A program made the position numbers and the translations under genes. The notes under the pieces were generated by a model, which saw nothing but the letters and a program-made list of their open reading frames with translations, was not told the origin of the DNA and did no database searches. From assembly GCA_024653485.1 (NCBI GenBank), contig JANLFY010000008.1:62001-126000 (forward strand): a stretch of DNA of 64,000 bases, read 5' to 3'. Origin of the DNA: Bacillota bacterium. Its GTDB lineage: Bacteria; Bacillota; SHA-98; UBA4971. Each line of letters begins with the position of its first letter. The first letter of the stretch is position 1. Positions 15,344 through 23,489 of the stretch are shown here, one piece after another.

Positions 15344-16675
15344 ATGCCAGGTCTCACCAAAGAAGACGTGCTCAGGAAGGCGGAAGAGCTCAATGTGAAA
15401 TTCGTCCATCTCCAATTCACTGATATCCTCGGTGTCATAAAGAACGTCGCGATTCCCGTGGAGCAACTCGGCAGGGCGCTCGATGGCGAGATCATGTTCG
15501 ACGGGTCAGCCATCGAAGGCTTCGTGCGCATCGAAGAATCCGATATGTACCTGCGGCCGGATCCTTCTACTTTCGTGACGTTTCCTTGGAACGGCCAGGA
15601 CGCGGTCACGGCCAGGCTCATCTGCGACATCTACAACCCCGACGGCACGCCGTTCGAGGGGTGCCCGCGGCATACGTTGAAGAAAGTCTTGGCCGAAGCG
15701 GAGGAGATGGGGTTTACCTTCGTGGCCGGTCCTGAGCCGGAGTTCTTCCTGTTTACCAGGGATGAACAGGGCACGCCGACCACGAAAACCCACGACCAGG
15801 CAAGCTACTTCGATCTTGCCCCCCTCGATCGCGGCGAGCGGGCACGTCAGGACATGGTCGTGACCCTTCAGAAGATGGGGTTCGAGATCGAGACCTCCCA
15901 TCACGAGGTGGCTCCCGGGCAACACGAGATCGACTTCAAGTACACGTACGGCCTCACCACGGCCGACAACGTCGCCACGTTCCGTTTCGTAGTGAGAACC
16001 GTGGCTCTCGCCCACAACCTCCACGCGACCTTCATGCCGAAGCCTGTTTTCGGAATCAACGGTTCGGGAATGCACACTCATCAGTCTCTCTTTAGAGGCG
16101 CCGAGAACGCGTTCTACGATCCGAGGACCCCGAATGGGCTTTCCGAAGTCGCGCTGTACTACATTGGAGGTCTCATGAAGCACGCCAGAGGCTTCACGGC
16201 CATCACTAATCCCATCATCAACTCGTACAAGAGGCTTGTTCCCGGATATGAGGCACCCGTGTACATCGCCTGGTCGGAGAGGAACAGGAGCCCGCTCATC
16301 AGGATTCCGGCCGCTCGAGGAAAGAACACGAGAATCGAGCTAAGGAGCCCCGACCCGTCGTGCAACCCATACCTGGCGCTCGCGGTCACTCTGAAGGCCG
16401 GACTCGACGGGATAAAGAACAAGATCCTTCCGCCGGAGCCGATCAACCTCAACCTTTACGGGCTATCTCCCGCTGAACGAAAGGCAATGGGCATCGAGAG
16501 CTTGCCTGGCAGCATCGTGGAGGCGATCGAATGCCTCAGGGCTGACGAGGTCATCACCGATACCCTCGGACCGCACATTGTCACGAGGTTCATCGAGGCC
16601 AAGGAGATCGAGTGGGACATCTACCGCACGCAGGTGCACCCTTGGGAGATCGAGCAGTACCTGAACGTGTTCTGA
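15344..16675 (+). CDS. glnA: Glutamine synthetase type I (GSI-alpha)
   Basis: The enzyme makes glutamine from glutamate, ammonia and ATP in the cytoplasm as a dodecamer. The protein has the beta-grasp start ([16 protein letters not shown]), the latch signature [17 protein letters not shown], catalytic GPEPEFFLF, the ATP-site region [12 protein letters not shown], and [19 protein letters not shown] with downstream [19 protein letters not shown]. At 443 aa it lacks the adenylylation loop of the longer beta type, so control should be through feedback inhibition and GlnR. A GAGGAGGAAT ribosome site precedes the ATG. Confidence 0.97.
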   Translation: MPGLTKEDVLRKAEELNVKFVHLQFTDILGVIKNVAIPVEQLGRALDGEIMFDGSAIEGFVRIEESDMYLRPDPSTFVTFPWNGQDAVTARLICDIYNPDGTPFEGCPRHTLKKVLAEAEEMGFTFVAGPEPEFFLFTRDEQGTPTTKTHDQASYFDLAPLDRGERARQDMVVTLQKMGFEIETSHHEVAPGQHEIDFKYTYGLTTADNVATFRFVVRTVALAHNLHATFMPKPVFGINGSGMHTHQSLFRGAENAFYDPRTPNGLSEVALYYIGGLMKHARGFTAITNPIINSYKRLVPGYEAPVYIAWSERNRSPLIRIPAARGKNTRIELRSPDPSCNPYLALAVTLKAGLDGIKNKILPPEPINLNLYGLSPAERKAMGIESLPGSIVEAIECLRADEVITDTLGPHIVTRFIEAKEIEWDIYRTQVHPWEIEQYLNVF

Positions 16676-16736
16676 CGGTGTGGCTAAGGCCCTCGGGTAG
16701 CACGCCCGTTTCGGGGCCGCGTGCCCCTTTGAGGCG

Positions 16737-16762
16737 GCACGACAAGACAGCACGACAAGACA
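16737..16762. repeat. 13-bp direct repeat downstream of glnA
   Basis: Two exact copies of GCACGACAAGACA stand in tandem about 60 bp after the glnA stop. The core GACAAGAC reappears in inverted orientation in another pair of direct repeats at 16901-16936. Confidence 0.7.
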
Positions 16763-16805
16763 GCGCGAGGTTCTCCTGAGGAGGAGCAAACAGACGCCGG
16801 GCGAA

Positions 16806-16853
16806 GAGGGCACGGACCGACCGGACTTGCCGCGCGAACCGGTCCGTGCCCTC
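16806..16853. repeat. Perfect 14-bp inverted repeat between glnA and the RDD gene
   Basis: The arms 16806-16819 and 16840-16853 are exact complements around a 20-base spacer. No T-run flanks either side, so it is not a classical terminator, although it lies between converging genes and may still end transcription or stabilise 3' ends. Confidence 0.6.
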
Positions 16854-16900
16854 CGCTGTCATCCTGCTTGCGCTGAATCGGGATCCCGAGGGTCCACGCG

Positions 16901-16936
16901 CGTGCGTCTTGTCAGCCGTGCGTGCGTCTTGTCAGC
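16901..16936. repeat. 16-bp direct repeat, 20-bp period
   Basis: CGTGCGTCTTGTCAGC occurs at 16901-16916 and again at 16921-16936. Its GTCTTGTC core is the reverse complement of the GACAAGAC core in the tandem repeat at 16737. Confidence 0.65.
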
Positions 16937-16957
16937 TAGTCCTGTATCTATCGCCGG

Positions 16958-17425
16958 TCATGCTTTCGAAACGCTGGACGGTGTGGATTCCGGAGCCAGG
17001 ACCACCTGAGTGTTCGCCCACCTGTCTCCAAGTCGACGCCCATCGGCGTCTGTAAGGACGAGCACAACCTCTATGAAACCCAAGATGCCTCCGATGAGCG
17101 GTGCCAAGAGAAATCCGAGAGGGGGCAGGGCGGCAAAGAGCGGGCCGACTGCCAGCGTGACGTTGCGTTTCACCGACATGCTCACGTCCACATCCCCGCC
17201 GGCGAGGTTCGCCACTTGCAGGCCCATGAGCTTCTTCCCGATGCTCTTGTTCTTCCATTGAGTGTCCTTCGTCAGCTGAAACACGAGAGCGTCCTTCGTG
17301 AGAGTGTACGCAGCTCCAAGCAGACCGCCTAGAACCGGGATGACCATCGAAAGAACACCAGAGATGACCCCGTCGATGAGGGCAGCGAGGAACCGTTTAC
17401 CAAGGTCAGCCTTTGGGTGACTCAT
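16958..17425 (-). CDS. RDD-family membrane protein
   Basis: The 155-residue membrane protein opens with the RDD-type segment LGKRFLAALIDGVISGVLS, in which Arg, Asp and the glycines are characteristic. Several hydrophobic helices follow, with KSIGKKLMGLQVAN between them and RRLGDRWANTQVVL near the end. RDD proteins are poorly understood; some act in sodium/proton antiport. The ATG at 17425 follows a strong AGGAGGTGAG site. It converges with glnA and diverges from the carboxypeptidase gene. The 328 bp between it and the carboxypeptidase hold no gene I can support and must contain the divergent promoters. Confidence 0.82.
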   Translation of the reverse strand: MSHPKADLGKRFLAALIDGVISGVLSMVIPVLGGLLGAAYTLTKDALVFQLTKDTQWKNKSIGKKLMGLQVANLAGGDVDVSMSVKRNVTLAVGPLFAALPPLGFLLAPLIGGILGFIEVVLVLTDADGRRLGDRWANTQVVLAPESTPSSVSKA

Positions 17426-17753
17426 CAACTCACCTCCTATTGCGCTCTGAGGGAGAATATACGCTAGCGTCCGCGGTTTTCCTCTGTTTTGGGAACCTGC
17501 GCGTATTGCAGATGATCGGCTCCAACGTTCAGGGGCAAGAGCGTGCCCAATGGCCGTGCCTCGGGCGAGGATGGAACGGCGGCGCCACGTCTCGGGTGTA
17601 TAGCCCGTCCAGAATGGGCACATTATGGAAGGAAAAGAGCTGTGGATTCGAGGAGGAAGAACAGAAGCTCTACAGAAGAAAAATAAGGTACGTCGCTCTT
17701 CATGAAGCGTCCGCCCTGCAAGGGAGCGCTTCTATTGTGAGGTGGTTAGGGAC

Positions 17754-18977
17754 ATGACGTTTTCAAGGAACCCATGGCGGAGAAGACATCTAATGCTTGC
17801 TCTTGACGGTGTAGCAGCGGCGTTCGTTATGGCTGCGGCTGCGCTGATCACGTCGCTTTCGGCACAAGCAGCTGTGCCACCCGTGCTCAAGGCGCGCTCG
17901 GCTGTACTGACCAGCGCGGAGACGGGCCAGATCCTCTACGAGAAAGAGGCCGATCTTCGTGTGGCGCCCGCGAGCATAACCAAGGTAATGACGATGCTTC
18001 TCGCCATGGAGGCCGTGGATTCCAAGAAAGTCAGCCTGGATGACATGATAACCACCAGCACCGAAGCAAGTCAGATAGGGGGATCCCAGATTTGGCTGGC
18101 TGAAGGAGAGCAGATGAGGCTCGGCGATATGATGAAAGCCATCGCGATCGTCTCCGCCAACGACGCGGCATATGCGGTCTCGGAGTTCATAGCTGGTAGC
18201 GCCGAGGACTTCGTGGACCGAATGAATGAGAAAGCCAGGGACCTGGGGATGAGTGGCACACACTTCCAGAACCCCGACGGCTTGCCGGCTCCAGACCATT
18301 ACACCACAGCCCGGGACATCGCCACGATGTCCCGCGAACTGGTTACGAAACACCCAAAGGTGCTTGAGTGGACGAGCACCTGGACCGACAGCCTCGAGCG
18401 CAAGGGCGTGAGGGTCAGGCAGGAGGAGTCCTTCCTAAGGAATACCAACGAGCTCATACTGCGGTATCCGGGAGCGGACGGGCTGAAAACGGGGATGACC
18501 GATGAGGCGGGTTACTGCTTGGCGGGCACCGCAAAGCGAGATGACGTGAGGCTCATCTCGGTGGTCATGGGGCTTCCAACCAATCAGGACCGTATCGAGG
18601 ACACGATAAAGCTCCTGAACTACGGTTTCCGCGAATTCGACCGCGTGGCCGTGGCGAAGAGAGGCGAAGTGGTGGGCGAGGTGAGGGTGCCCAACGGGCG
18701 GCGCGAGGACGTTCCCGCCGCGGTGAGCACGAACTTCGTGGTCTTCGTGGACAAGGGCAAGAAGGACTTCGTGGAGACGGCAATAGTGTCTCTGGAGCGC
18801 CGCGCCCCAATTCGGCAGGGGGAGAAGCTGGGCGCGATAGTGGCGTCACTGGAAGGTCGCGAGATCGCAAGGGTGGACGTCGTCGCCGCGGAAGACGTGC
18901 CTAGGGCGAACATCTTCACGGTTATAGTCCGTGCGATCCGCGACTTCTTCAGGAACGTGTTCCGGTTGGGTAAGTAG
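17754..18977 (+). CDS. D-alanyl-D-alanine carboxypeptidase (DacF/PBP5-like)
   Basis: This penicillin-binding protein trims the terminal D-Ala from peptidoglycan pentapeptides outside the membrane. A signal peptide (about residues 14-38) precedes the peptidase S11 domain with the three active-site motifs in order: SITK, SAN and KTG in DGLKTGMTDEAG. A PBP5-like beta domain follows, and the C-terminus RAIRDFFRNVFRLGK is an amphipathic membrane anchor. The ATG at 17754 follows GAGGTGG; a GTG four codons earlier is less likely. Spore formers have several such enzymes (vegetative DacA, sporulation DacB and DacF) and sequence alone does not say which this is. Confidence 0.92.
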   Translation: MTFSRNPWRRRHLMLALDGVAAAFVMAAAALITSLSAQAAVPPVLKARSAVLTSAETGQILYEKEADLRVAPASITKVMTMLLAMEAVDSKKVSLDDMITTSTEASQIGGSQIWLAEGEQMRLGDMMKAIAIVSANDAAYAVSEFIAGSAEDFVDRMNEKARDLGMSGTHFQNPDGLPAPDHYTTARDIATMSRELVTKHPKVLEWTSTWTDSLERKGVRVRQEESFLRNTNELILRYPGADGLKTGMTDEAGYCLAGTAKRDDVRLISVVMGLPTNQDRIEDTIKLLNYGFREFDRVAVAKRGEVVGEVRVPNGRREDVPAAVSTNFVVFVDKGKKDFVETAIVSLERRAPIRQGEKLGAIVASLEGREIARVDVVAAEDVPRANIFTVIVRAIRDFFRNVFRLGK

Positions 18978-19054
18978 GGCCTCCTGAGGTCTGGCAGATG
19001 ACTTGCGGACGTCGCTCGAACGAAGCAGGAGTTTCGTGCGTTTCGCATAATGTA

Positions 19055-19071
19055 CTAGACGCAATGTCTAG
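19055..19071 (+). repeat. 6-bp inverted repeat over the ispE start codon
   Basis: CTAGAC and GTCTAG flank GCAAT so that the proposed ATG (19064-19066) bridges loop and stem. No Shine-Dalgarno sequence is visible upstream of it. The dyad could influence ribosome access or be chance. Confidence 0.4.
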
Positions 19072-20053
19072 AGTGGAAGACAAGAGACTCCTGATTATCG
19101 CCAGGGCCAAGCTCAACCTCACCCTCGACATCCTCGGCCGCCGTCCCGACGGATACCACGAGCTCGAGTCGGTGGTCCAGTCCATTGATCTTTACGATGG
19201 TGTAGCGCTGGGGTCGACACCCGCGCACCGCGTGTCGGGGCAGGGAAGGGAGCTCGGTGTTACCCTGGCCTGCCAGAACCCGCTTGTTCCCCTGGGGCAG
19301 GAAAACCTCGCATTCAAAGCGGCGCTTGCTCTTTCGCGTCATGTCGGCGTAGGGGCGGCGGTATGGATAGACATAAAGAAGAGGATCCCGGTGAGCGCCG
19401 GGCTTGGCGGGGGAAGCGCTGATGCGGCGGCGGTGCTTCTGGGCCTTAACGAGCTCTGGGGTCTGGGCCTTGACGATGCGGAGCTTGCCGCGATCGGTGA
19501 GACGGTTGGGGCGGACGTGCCGTTCTGCCTCACAGGGGGAACCGGGGTCATCAGAGGCAAGGGGGAGAAGATCGAGAGGCTTCCCGCCCTTGAGAACGTG
19601 TGGTTCGTCGTGGTGGTCCCCGAAGGCGGGATCAGCACGGCTGAGGCGTACGCAGCATATGACCGACTAAGTGCGGACGAGTCGGATAGCGCCACTCAAG
19701 TCGGTGGTGGAGGCGGCCCGCGGGCGGGGTGTGCCACGCCTGCGATGATCCGGGCGGTGGCCGAACATGACCTGCGACGCGTTGTGTCGGGGATTTCCAA
19801 CGACTTGGAACGCGCCGCCGCAACCATGGTTCCTTCGGTGAGGGACGCAAAGAAGGCGCTGCTTGAGGCGGGAGCCTTGGGCGTGGGGATGTCCGGCTCT
19901 GGCCCGGCTGTGTTTGGTATCGCTGAGGACGAGAGGACTGCAAGGGAGATAAGGCGCATCGTCCGTGAGGCATACGATACCACGTTTGTATGTTGTTCGT
20001 CCCCGACGGGGCTGGAAAGCATTTCGGTACGGCACTGGAAACGTCGCGACTGA
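19064..20053 (+). CDS. ispE: 4-diphosphocytidyl-2-C-methyl-D-erythritol kinase
   Basis: This GHMP-family kinase phosphorylates CDP-methylerythritol in the MEP isoprenoid pathway. The start ARAKLNLTLDILGRRPDGYHEL, the phosphate loop PVSAGLGGGSADAAA and the late motif GVGMSGSGPAVFG are diagnostic. The start is uncertain: ATG 19064 gives a normal N-terminus but has no ribosome site and lies in a small dyad, whereas ATG 18998 has GAGGT upstream but adds 22 atypical residues. A Gly/Ser-rich insert near residue 200 makes it slightly longer than usual. It is followed by a nucleotidyltransferase-fold gene and spoVG, a common order in clostridia. Confidence 0.93.
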   Translation: MSRVEDKRLLIIARAKLNLTLDILGRRPDGYHELESVVQSIDLYDGVALGSTPAHRVSGQGRELGVTLACQNPLVPLGQENLAFKAALALSRHVGVGAAVWIDIKKRIPVSAGLGGGSADAAAVLLGLNELWGLGLDDAELAAIGETVGADVPFCLTGGTGVIRGKGEKIERLPALENVWFVVVVPEGGISTAEAYAAYDRLSADESDSATQVGGGGGPRAGCATPAMIRAVAEHDLRRVVSGISNDLERAAATMVPSVRDAKKALLEAGALGVGMSGSGPAVFGIAEDERTAREIRRIVREAYDTTFVCCSSPTGLESISVRHWKRRD

Positions 20054-20133
20054 AAACCTTGGCAGTAACGTAGCGGGACACCGTAACTGAAAGAGGAAAC
20101 GTTGCGGTCGTGACTGGAAAGGAGACGGTACGC

Positions 20134-20892
20134 GTGGTCGATGCCGTGATCCTGGCGGGAGCCGACAACGATGGGAAGCTTGCTGGATGCGACAGCGCTC
20201 GCTATGAGGCCCTCATCGACATCGCCGGAAGACCGATGATCCATTACGTACTCCGTGCTGTTAAGGGATGTTCGAGGATCGGGCGGGTGGTCGTGGTCGG
20301 GCCCAAGCAGGCTCTGGCGCAAGTCATCTCGTCCGGGGACGCCATTCTGGTGGAGCGGGCGGGTTCTATCGTGGAGAATCTCAAGGCCGGCATGAGGGCG
20401 CTGGGCTCGCCAGAGAAGGTGCTCATTGTCACGGCCGACCTACCTCTCCTCACTACGGAGGCGTTGGAGGATTTCTTCCGGAGAGCCGACGCTAACCCAG
20501 CGGAGATCCATTACCCGCTTCTCCGAAAAGAGACGAACGATTCGAAGTTCCCAGGAATGAAGCGCACGTACCTCACTGTTGCCGAAGGGACGTTTACCGG
20601 CGGAAACGTCATACTTGCGTCGCCATCGGGGCTCGAGGCATGCGGCCGGCTCTTGGAGCAGGCCGTTGCCACTCGAAAGAAACCCTGGATGATGGCAGCG
20701 TTCCTCGGTGTGAGATGCACGGTCAAGTTCGTCTTCAGGCGTTTGTCCATCCACGATGTGGAAAGGCGTCTTCACGCGATCGCGGGCGTCAGGGGCGTGG
20801 CCATCATCTCTGAGTTCCCGGAGATCGCCGTGGATGTGGATAAGCCGAGCGACCTCGAGCTCGTGAGGAAACTAGTGACTTCTCCCGCTTGA
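20134..20892 (+). CDS. Nucleotidyltransferase-fold (MobA-like) protein
   Basis: The protein belongs to the NTP-transferase superfamily: VVDAVILAGADNDGKL replaces the classical Rossmann-like Gly-rich activation loop, YEALIDIAGRPMIHYVL follows, and VLIVTADLPLLTTEAL supplies the metal-binding Asp region. The C-terminal half ends with AVDVDKPSDLELVRKL, a pattern shared with MobA/GlmU-like cytidylyl- and guanylyltransferases. The Gly-rich loop is altered compared with LxGGxGTRM enzymes, so catalytic ability is uncertain. The GTG at 20134 has AGGAG nine bases upstream; GTG 20110 is an alternative. Relatives are conserved beside ispE and spoVG in clostridia, with unknown function. Confidence 0.78.
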   Translation: MVDAVILAGADNDGKLAGCDSARYEALIDIAGRPMIHYVLRAVKGCSRIGRVVVVGPKQALAQVISSGDAILVERAGSIVENLKAGMRALGSPEKVLIVTADLPLLTTEALEDFFRRADANPAEIHYPLLRKETNDSKFPGMKRTYLTVAEGTFTGGNVILASPSGLEACGRLLEQAVATRKKPWMMAAFLGVRCTVKFVFRRLSIHDVERRLHAIAGVRGVAIISEFPEIAVDVDKPSDLELVRKLVTSPA

Positions 20893-20965
20893 CCGCTTCC
20901 CCGCACGGAAGATACGGGTCCGTGTTGGCCGGAAAGCACAAATTGCGATTCCGAGCCTGCCAGAA

Positions 20966-20993
20966 GAAGGAATCTATGGATGTGTGTGGAATA
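20966..20993 (+). promoter_or_regulatory. SigH-like promoter of spoVG
   Basis: GAAGGAATC (20966-20974) and GGAATA (20988-20993) resemble the SigH -35 (RnAGGAWWW) and -10 (GAAT) elements at 14-base spacing. In Bacillus spoVG is a classic SigH gene, which supports the call. About 50 bases of leader precede the start. Confidence 0.55.
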
Positions 20994-21044
20994 CTCATCC
21001 CGGAACCCATCCTGGTTCCTACTCATGGAAGGTGGTGACGGGAA

Positions 21045-21320
21045 TTGAACATCACGGAAGTAAGAGTCAGGCCGGTGAAGACCGATGGGAAGACGCGAGC
21101 GATAGCGTCCATAACTTTCGACAACGAGTTCGTGGTAAAAGAGGTAAAGGTGGTCGAGGGACCTACCGGTCTCTTCGTGTCGATGCCCTGCCGAAAGGTG
21201 GGGACTAACGGCTACAGGGACATCGCGCACCCCATTACGAAAGAAGCGCGGGAGGAAATCAACAAGGCGGTCATGGCAGCGTACCAAACTCAGGCAAACC
21301 CCCAAGCCGAGGCAAATTGA
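21045..21320 (+). CDS. spoVG: Septation/sporulation regulator SpoVG
   Basis: SpoVG is a small conserved nucleic-acid-binding protein involved in septation and sporulation control. The 91 residues match the family throughout: MNITEVRVRPVKTDGKTRA, ASITFDNEFVVKEVKVVEG, the signature GLFVSMPCRKVG and DIAHPITKEAREEI. The start codon is TTG at 21045, supported by the fixed N-terminus of the family and by GGAAGGTGG upstream. A SigH-like promoter precedes it. Confidence 0.97.
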   Translation: MNITEVRVRPVKTDGKTRAIASITFDNEFVVKEVKVVEGPTGLFVSMPCRKVGTNGYRDIAHPITKEAREEINKAVMAAYQTQANPQAEAN

Positions 21321-21361
21321 AAGAGACCCCGCGGGGGCGCGGGACAGCGCTGGTGAACGCT

Positions 21362-21379
21362 GGGGCGACTTGACGCCCC
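21362..21379 (+). terminator. Short hairpin after spoVG overlapping the tRNA promoter
   Basis: GGGGCG and CGCCCC flank ACTTGA 40 bases after the spoVG stop. There is no T-run. Its right half overlaps the -35 hexamer of the tRNA promoter. Confidence 0.4.
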
Positions 21380-21398
21380 ATGGTGGGTTTGCTATACT
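21370..21398 (+). promoter_or_regulatory. SigA-type promoter of tRNA-Gln
   Basis: TTGACG (21370-21375) and TATACT (21393-21398) are 17 bases apart. Transcription should begin near 21405, about 32 bases before the mature tRNA. Confidence 0.8.
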
Positions 21399-21436
21399 CG
21401 TAGTGCCGGATTGCGAGGCAATCTGCGGGTTTGTGC

Positions 21437-21511
21437 TGGGGCGTAGCCAAGCGGTAAGGCACGGGACTTTGGATCCTGCATCCGGAGGTTCGAATCCTCC
21501 CGCCCCAGCCA
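21437..21511 (+). tRNA. tRNA-Gln (anticodon TTG)
   Basis: The acceptor arms TGGGGCG and CGCCCCA pair perfectly, followed by discriminator G and an encoded CCA. The anticodon stem CGGGA/TCCTG closes the loop CTTTGGA with anticodon TTG at 21469-21471, and the T arm carries GGTTCGAATCC. It is 75 bases long with its own promoter. Confidence 0.96.
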
Positions 21512-21540
21512 GTTCATGTACTCCAACGGCTTACGCGCGG

Positions 21541-22914
21541 CTACGTTCCCTTCATTTCGCGCAGCATCCCCAGGAGTACGTCTCGTGAATTGAGACTAGG
21601 ATTCTCGAGCACCGCCTCCAAGAGCCTCGTGAGAGCCTGTCCGACTTTCGGCCCTTCGGCCACGCCGAGCACACTCATGACGTCGCGCCCGTTCACGGCG
21701 AGATCACGCACCGAAAGAGCTGGGCTATTCGCCATCACGCTCTCAACCCTTGAGAGGAAGGCGGCCATGTTCGCGCCGGGTCCAGGCTCCGCGCCGAGGG
21801 CCATCCTATCAGCCTCGCGCAGTTTCCCGAGATCGCGGATGAAGTCCATCCCCAACGCGCCGGCCATACGGCGGATGCCCTTGTCCGTCGTGGCAGGGTC
21901 ATATGAGAACATGTGCCGCTCCACGAGCGACACGACCCTCTTGATGACATCTCTAGGGTACCGGAGCCTCTCGAGCGCGCCCAGCGCCAACGACGCTCCC
22001 ACCTTTTCGTGGCACGGGAATCTCAGCGTTCCGTCGGCCTGACGCTCCATCGTCGCGGGCTTTCCTATGTCGTGGAGGAGAGCGGCGAGCCTGAGATGGA
22101 GGGTAGGCTCAATGATGTCCGTCACCTTGAGGCTGTGCTCGAACACGTTCCCTGCGGAGGGTGCACCCGACGGCACCGAGACGCACGCCTCCAGCTCGGG
22201 AAGGATGTGCTCCAGCAGGCGGGTCCGTCGTGTAAGGCTCAGGGCGTTGCCTGCGGCAGGTGTCACTATCATCGAGGATAGCTCGTCTCGAATCCTCTCC
22301 CATGAGATCCTTGTTATGGACTCGTGACAACCCTCAATGGACCTCAAAGTCTCCGGCTCCAGTTCGAATCCGAGCTCTGCTCCGAGGCGGATCGCCCGAA
22401 GCATCCTCAAGGCATCCTCTTGAAAGCGCTCACGGGGGTTGCCGACGGCACGGATAAGGCGCGCCCGGAGATCCTTGAGGCCGCCAAAGCAATCGAGCAC
22501 GGCCCTGCGCCCGATGTCGAAGGCCATCGCGTTCACGGTGAAGTCTCTGCGGGCCAAGTCGTCAGTGACCTGAGACGAGAATACGACCACCTCCGGCCTG
22601 CGTCCGTCGGTGTACCTGCCGTCTCGACGGAACGTGGTCACCTCCACTTCATCGTGTCCCGAGAGCACTGTGATGGTTCCGTAACGCTTGCCCGTGCGCG
22701 ACGCGTGCTCGTGGAAGATCTCCTCGACTTCATCGGGAGTGGCCGACGTACAGATGTCCCAGTCTTTCGGCTTCTTGCCAAGGAGGGAATCGCGCACCGC
22801 GCCGCCCACAAGGTAGGCACGATGTCCCCGCGCCTCTAGTTCCCGGGCCACGCGCTGTATGTTCTCCGGCACTTGGATATTCTCGTTGATGACTAACTCG
22901 CGTCCGAGATCCAT
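21541..22914 (-). CDS. cca: CCA tRNA nucleotidyltransferase with HD domain
   Basis: The enzyme adds or repairs the 3' CCA of tRNAs. The class II nucleotidyltransferase head has AYLVGGAVRDSLLGKKPKDWDI with the metal-binding aspartates, then RRDFTVNAMAFD and the flexible-loop region ERFQEDALRMLRAIRLGAE that sets nucleotide choice. The C-terminal half has an HD phosphohydrolase-like domain (LAALLHDIGKP). The ATG at 22914 is supported by a GGTGGA site; the longer frame begins with a repeat-rich stretch. It faces the tRNA-Gln gene, which already encodes its CCA. Confidence 0.95.
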   Translation of the reverse strand: MDLGRELVINENIQVPENIQRVARELEARGHRAYLVGGAVRDSLLGKKPKDWDICTSATPDEVEEIFHEHASRTGKRYGTITVLSGHDEVEVTTFRRDGRYTDGRRPEVVVFSSQVTDDLARRDFTVNAMAFDIGRRAVLDCFGGLKDLRARLIRAVGNPRERFQEDALRMLRAIRLGAELGFELEPETLRSIEGCHESITRISWERIRDELSSMIVTPAAGNALSLTRRTRLLEHILPELEACVSVPSGAPSAGNVFEHSLKVTDIIEPTLHLRLAALLHDIGKPATMERQADGTLRFPCHEKVGASLALGALERLRYPRDVIKRVVSLVERHMFSYDPATTDKGIRRMAGALGMDFIRDLGKLREADRMALGAEPGPGANMAAFLSRVESVMANSPALSVRDLAVNGRDVMSVLGVAEGPKVGQALTRLLEAVLENPSLNSRDVLLGMLREMKGT

Positions 22915-22947
22915 GTCTTGATCCACCCTAACATCCTGACATCGCAC

Positions 22948-23489
22948 CCTGACATCCTGGGCTTGCGTTTTCCTCCGCCTGAGGGTCGGCAGGTCCTTCT
23001 CTCGACCCGGGCTCGGGAGGCGGCGACAAGGCGCTCGCTTCTGCGCGTTCAGCGGTTCGGTCCAGAGGGTTCATTTTAGATCGTACACGAAGCGCGCCCT
23101 CGTCTTCAAGGCCCAATCGGCCCGTCGTCATACATGCCGGTGCCTCACCCTGGATTCCTGACCGAGAGCGTCCGCGTGTCTACCCAGGCTGCGCATCTTC
23201 TGCCGGAGAGCCGACAGGATGCGAGACAAGCCGGGAATACTATGTATGCGGCGCGTCCGCCGGGCGCGCGTCTGCAGGCCGCGCGTCAGCCGGGCGCAGG
23301 CAGTCGATATGTCCCCGGCTTCCGGCGGACACGATGCGGACACGGCCTTTCACTCAAAGTGCTCTGGGCTTAACGGGCTCGCGCGGCCCGGAGTTGGCTC
23401 CTGCGGTCGGCCCGGGCCCGACGTTCCGGTCGCGCGGATCTGACGACGTTTAGGTTTCTTCGGACTGGCCCCGGACAGGAGGACGGACG
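22948..23489. other. 540-bp GC-rich intergenic stretch without a supported gene
   Basis: No open frame here has both a ribosome site and recognisable protein features. The stretch contains short GC-rich repeats (for example CCGGGCGC and GCGCGTC units around 23250-23300) and a small repeat of CCTGACATC near 22935-22960. It must hold the start of the cca transcript and the promoter of the L,D-transpeptidase gene, but I cannot place either. Confidence 0.5.

Noticed and set aside
23134-23373. Short plus-strand frame in the 540-bp gap before the L,D-transpeptidase
   Set aside because: No ribosome site and no protein-like pattern; composition matches noncoding DNA.
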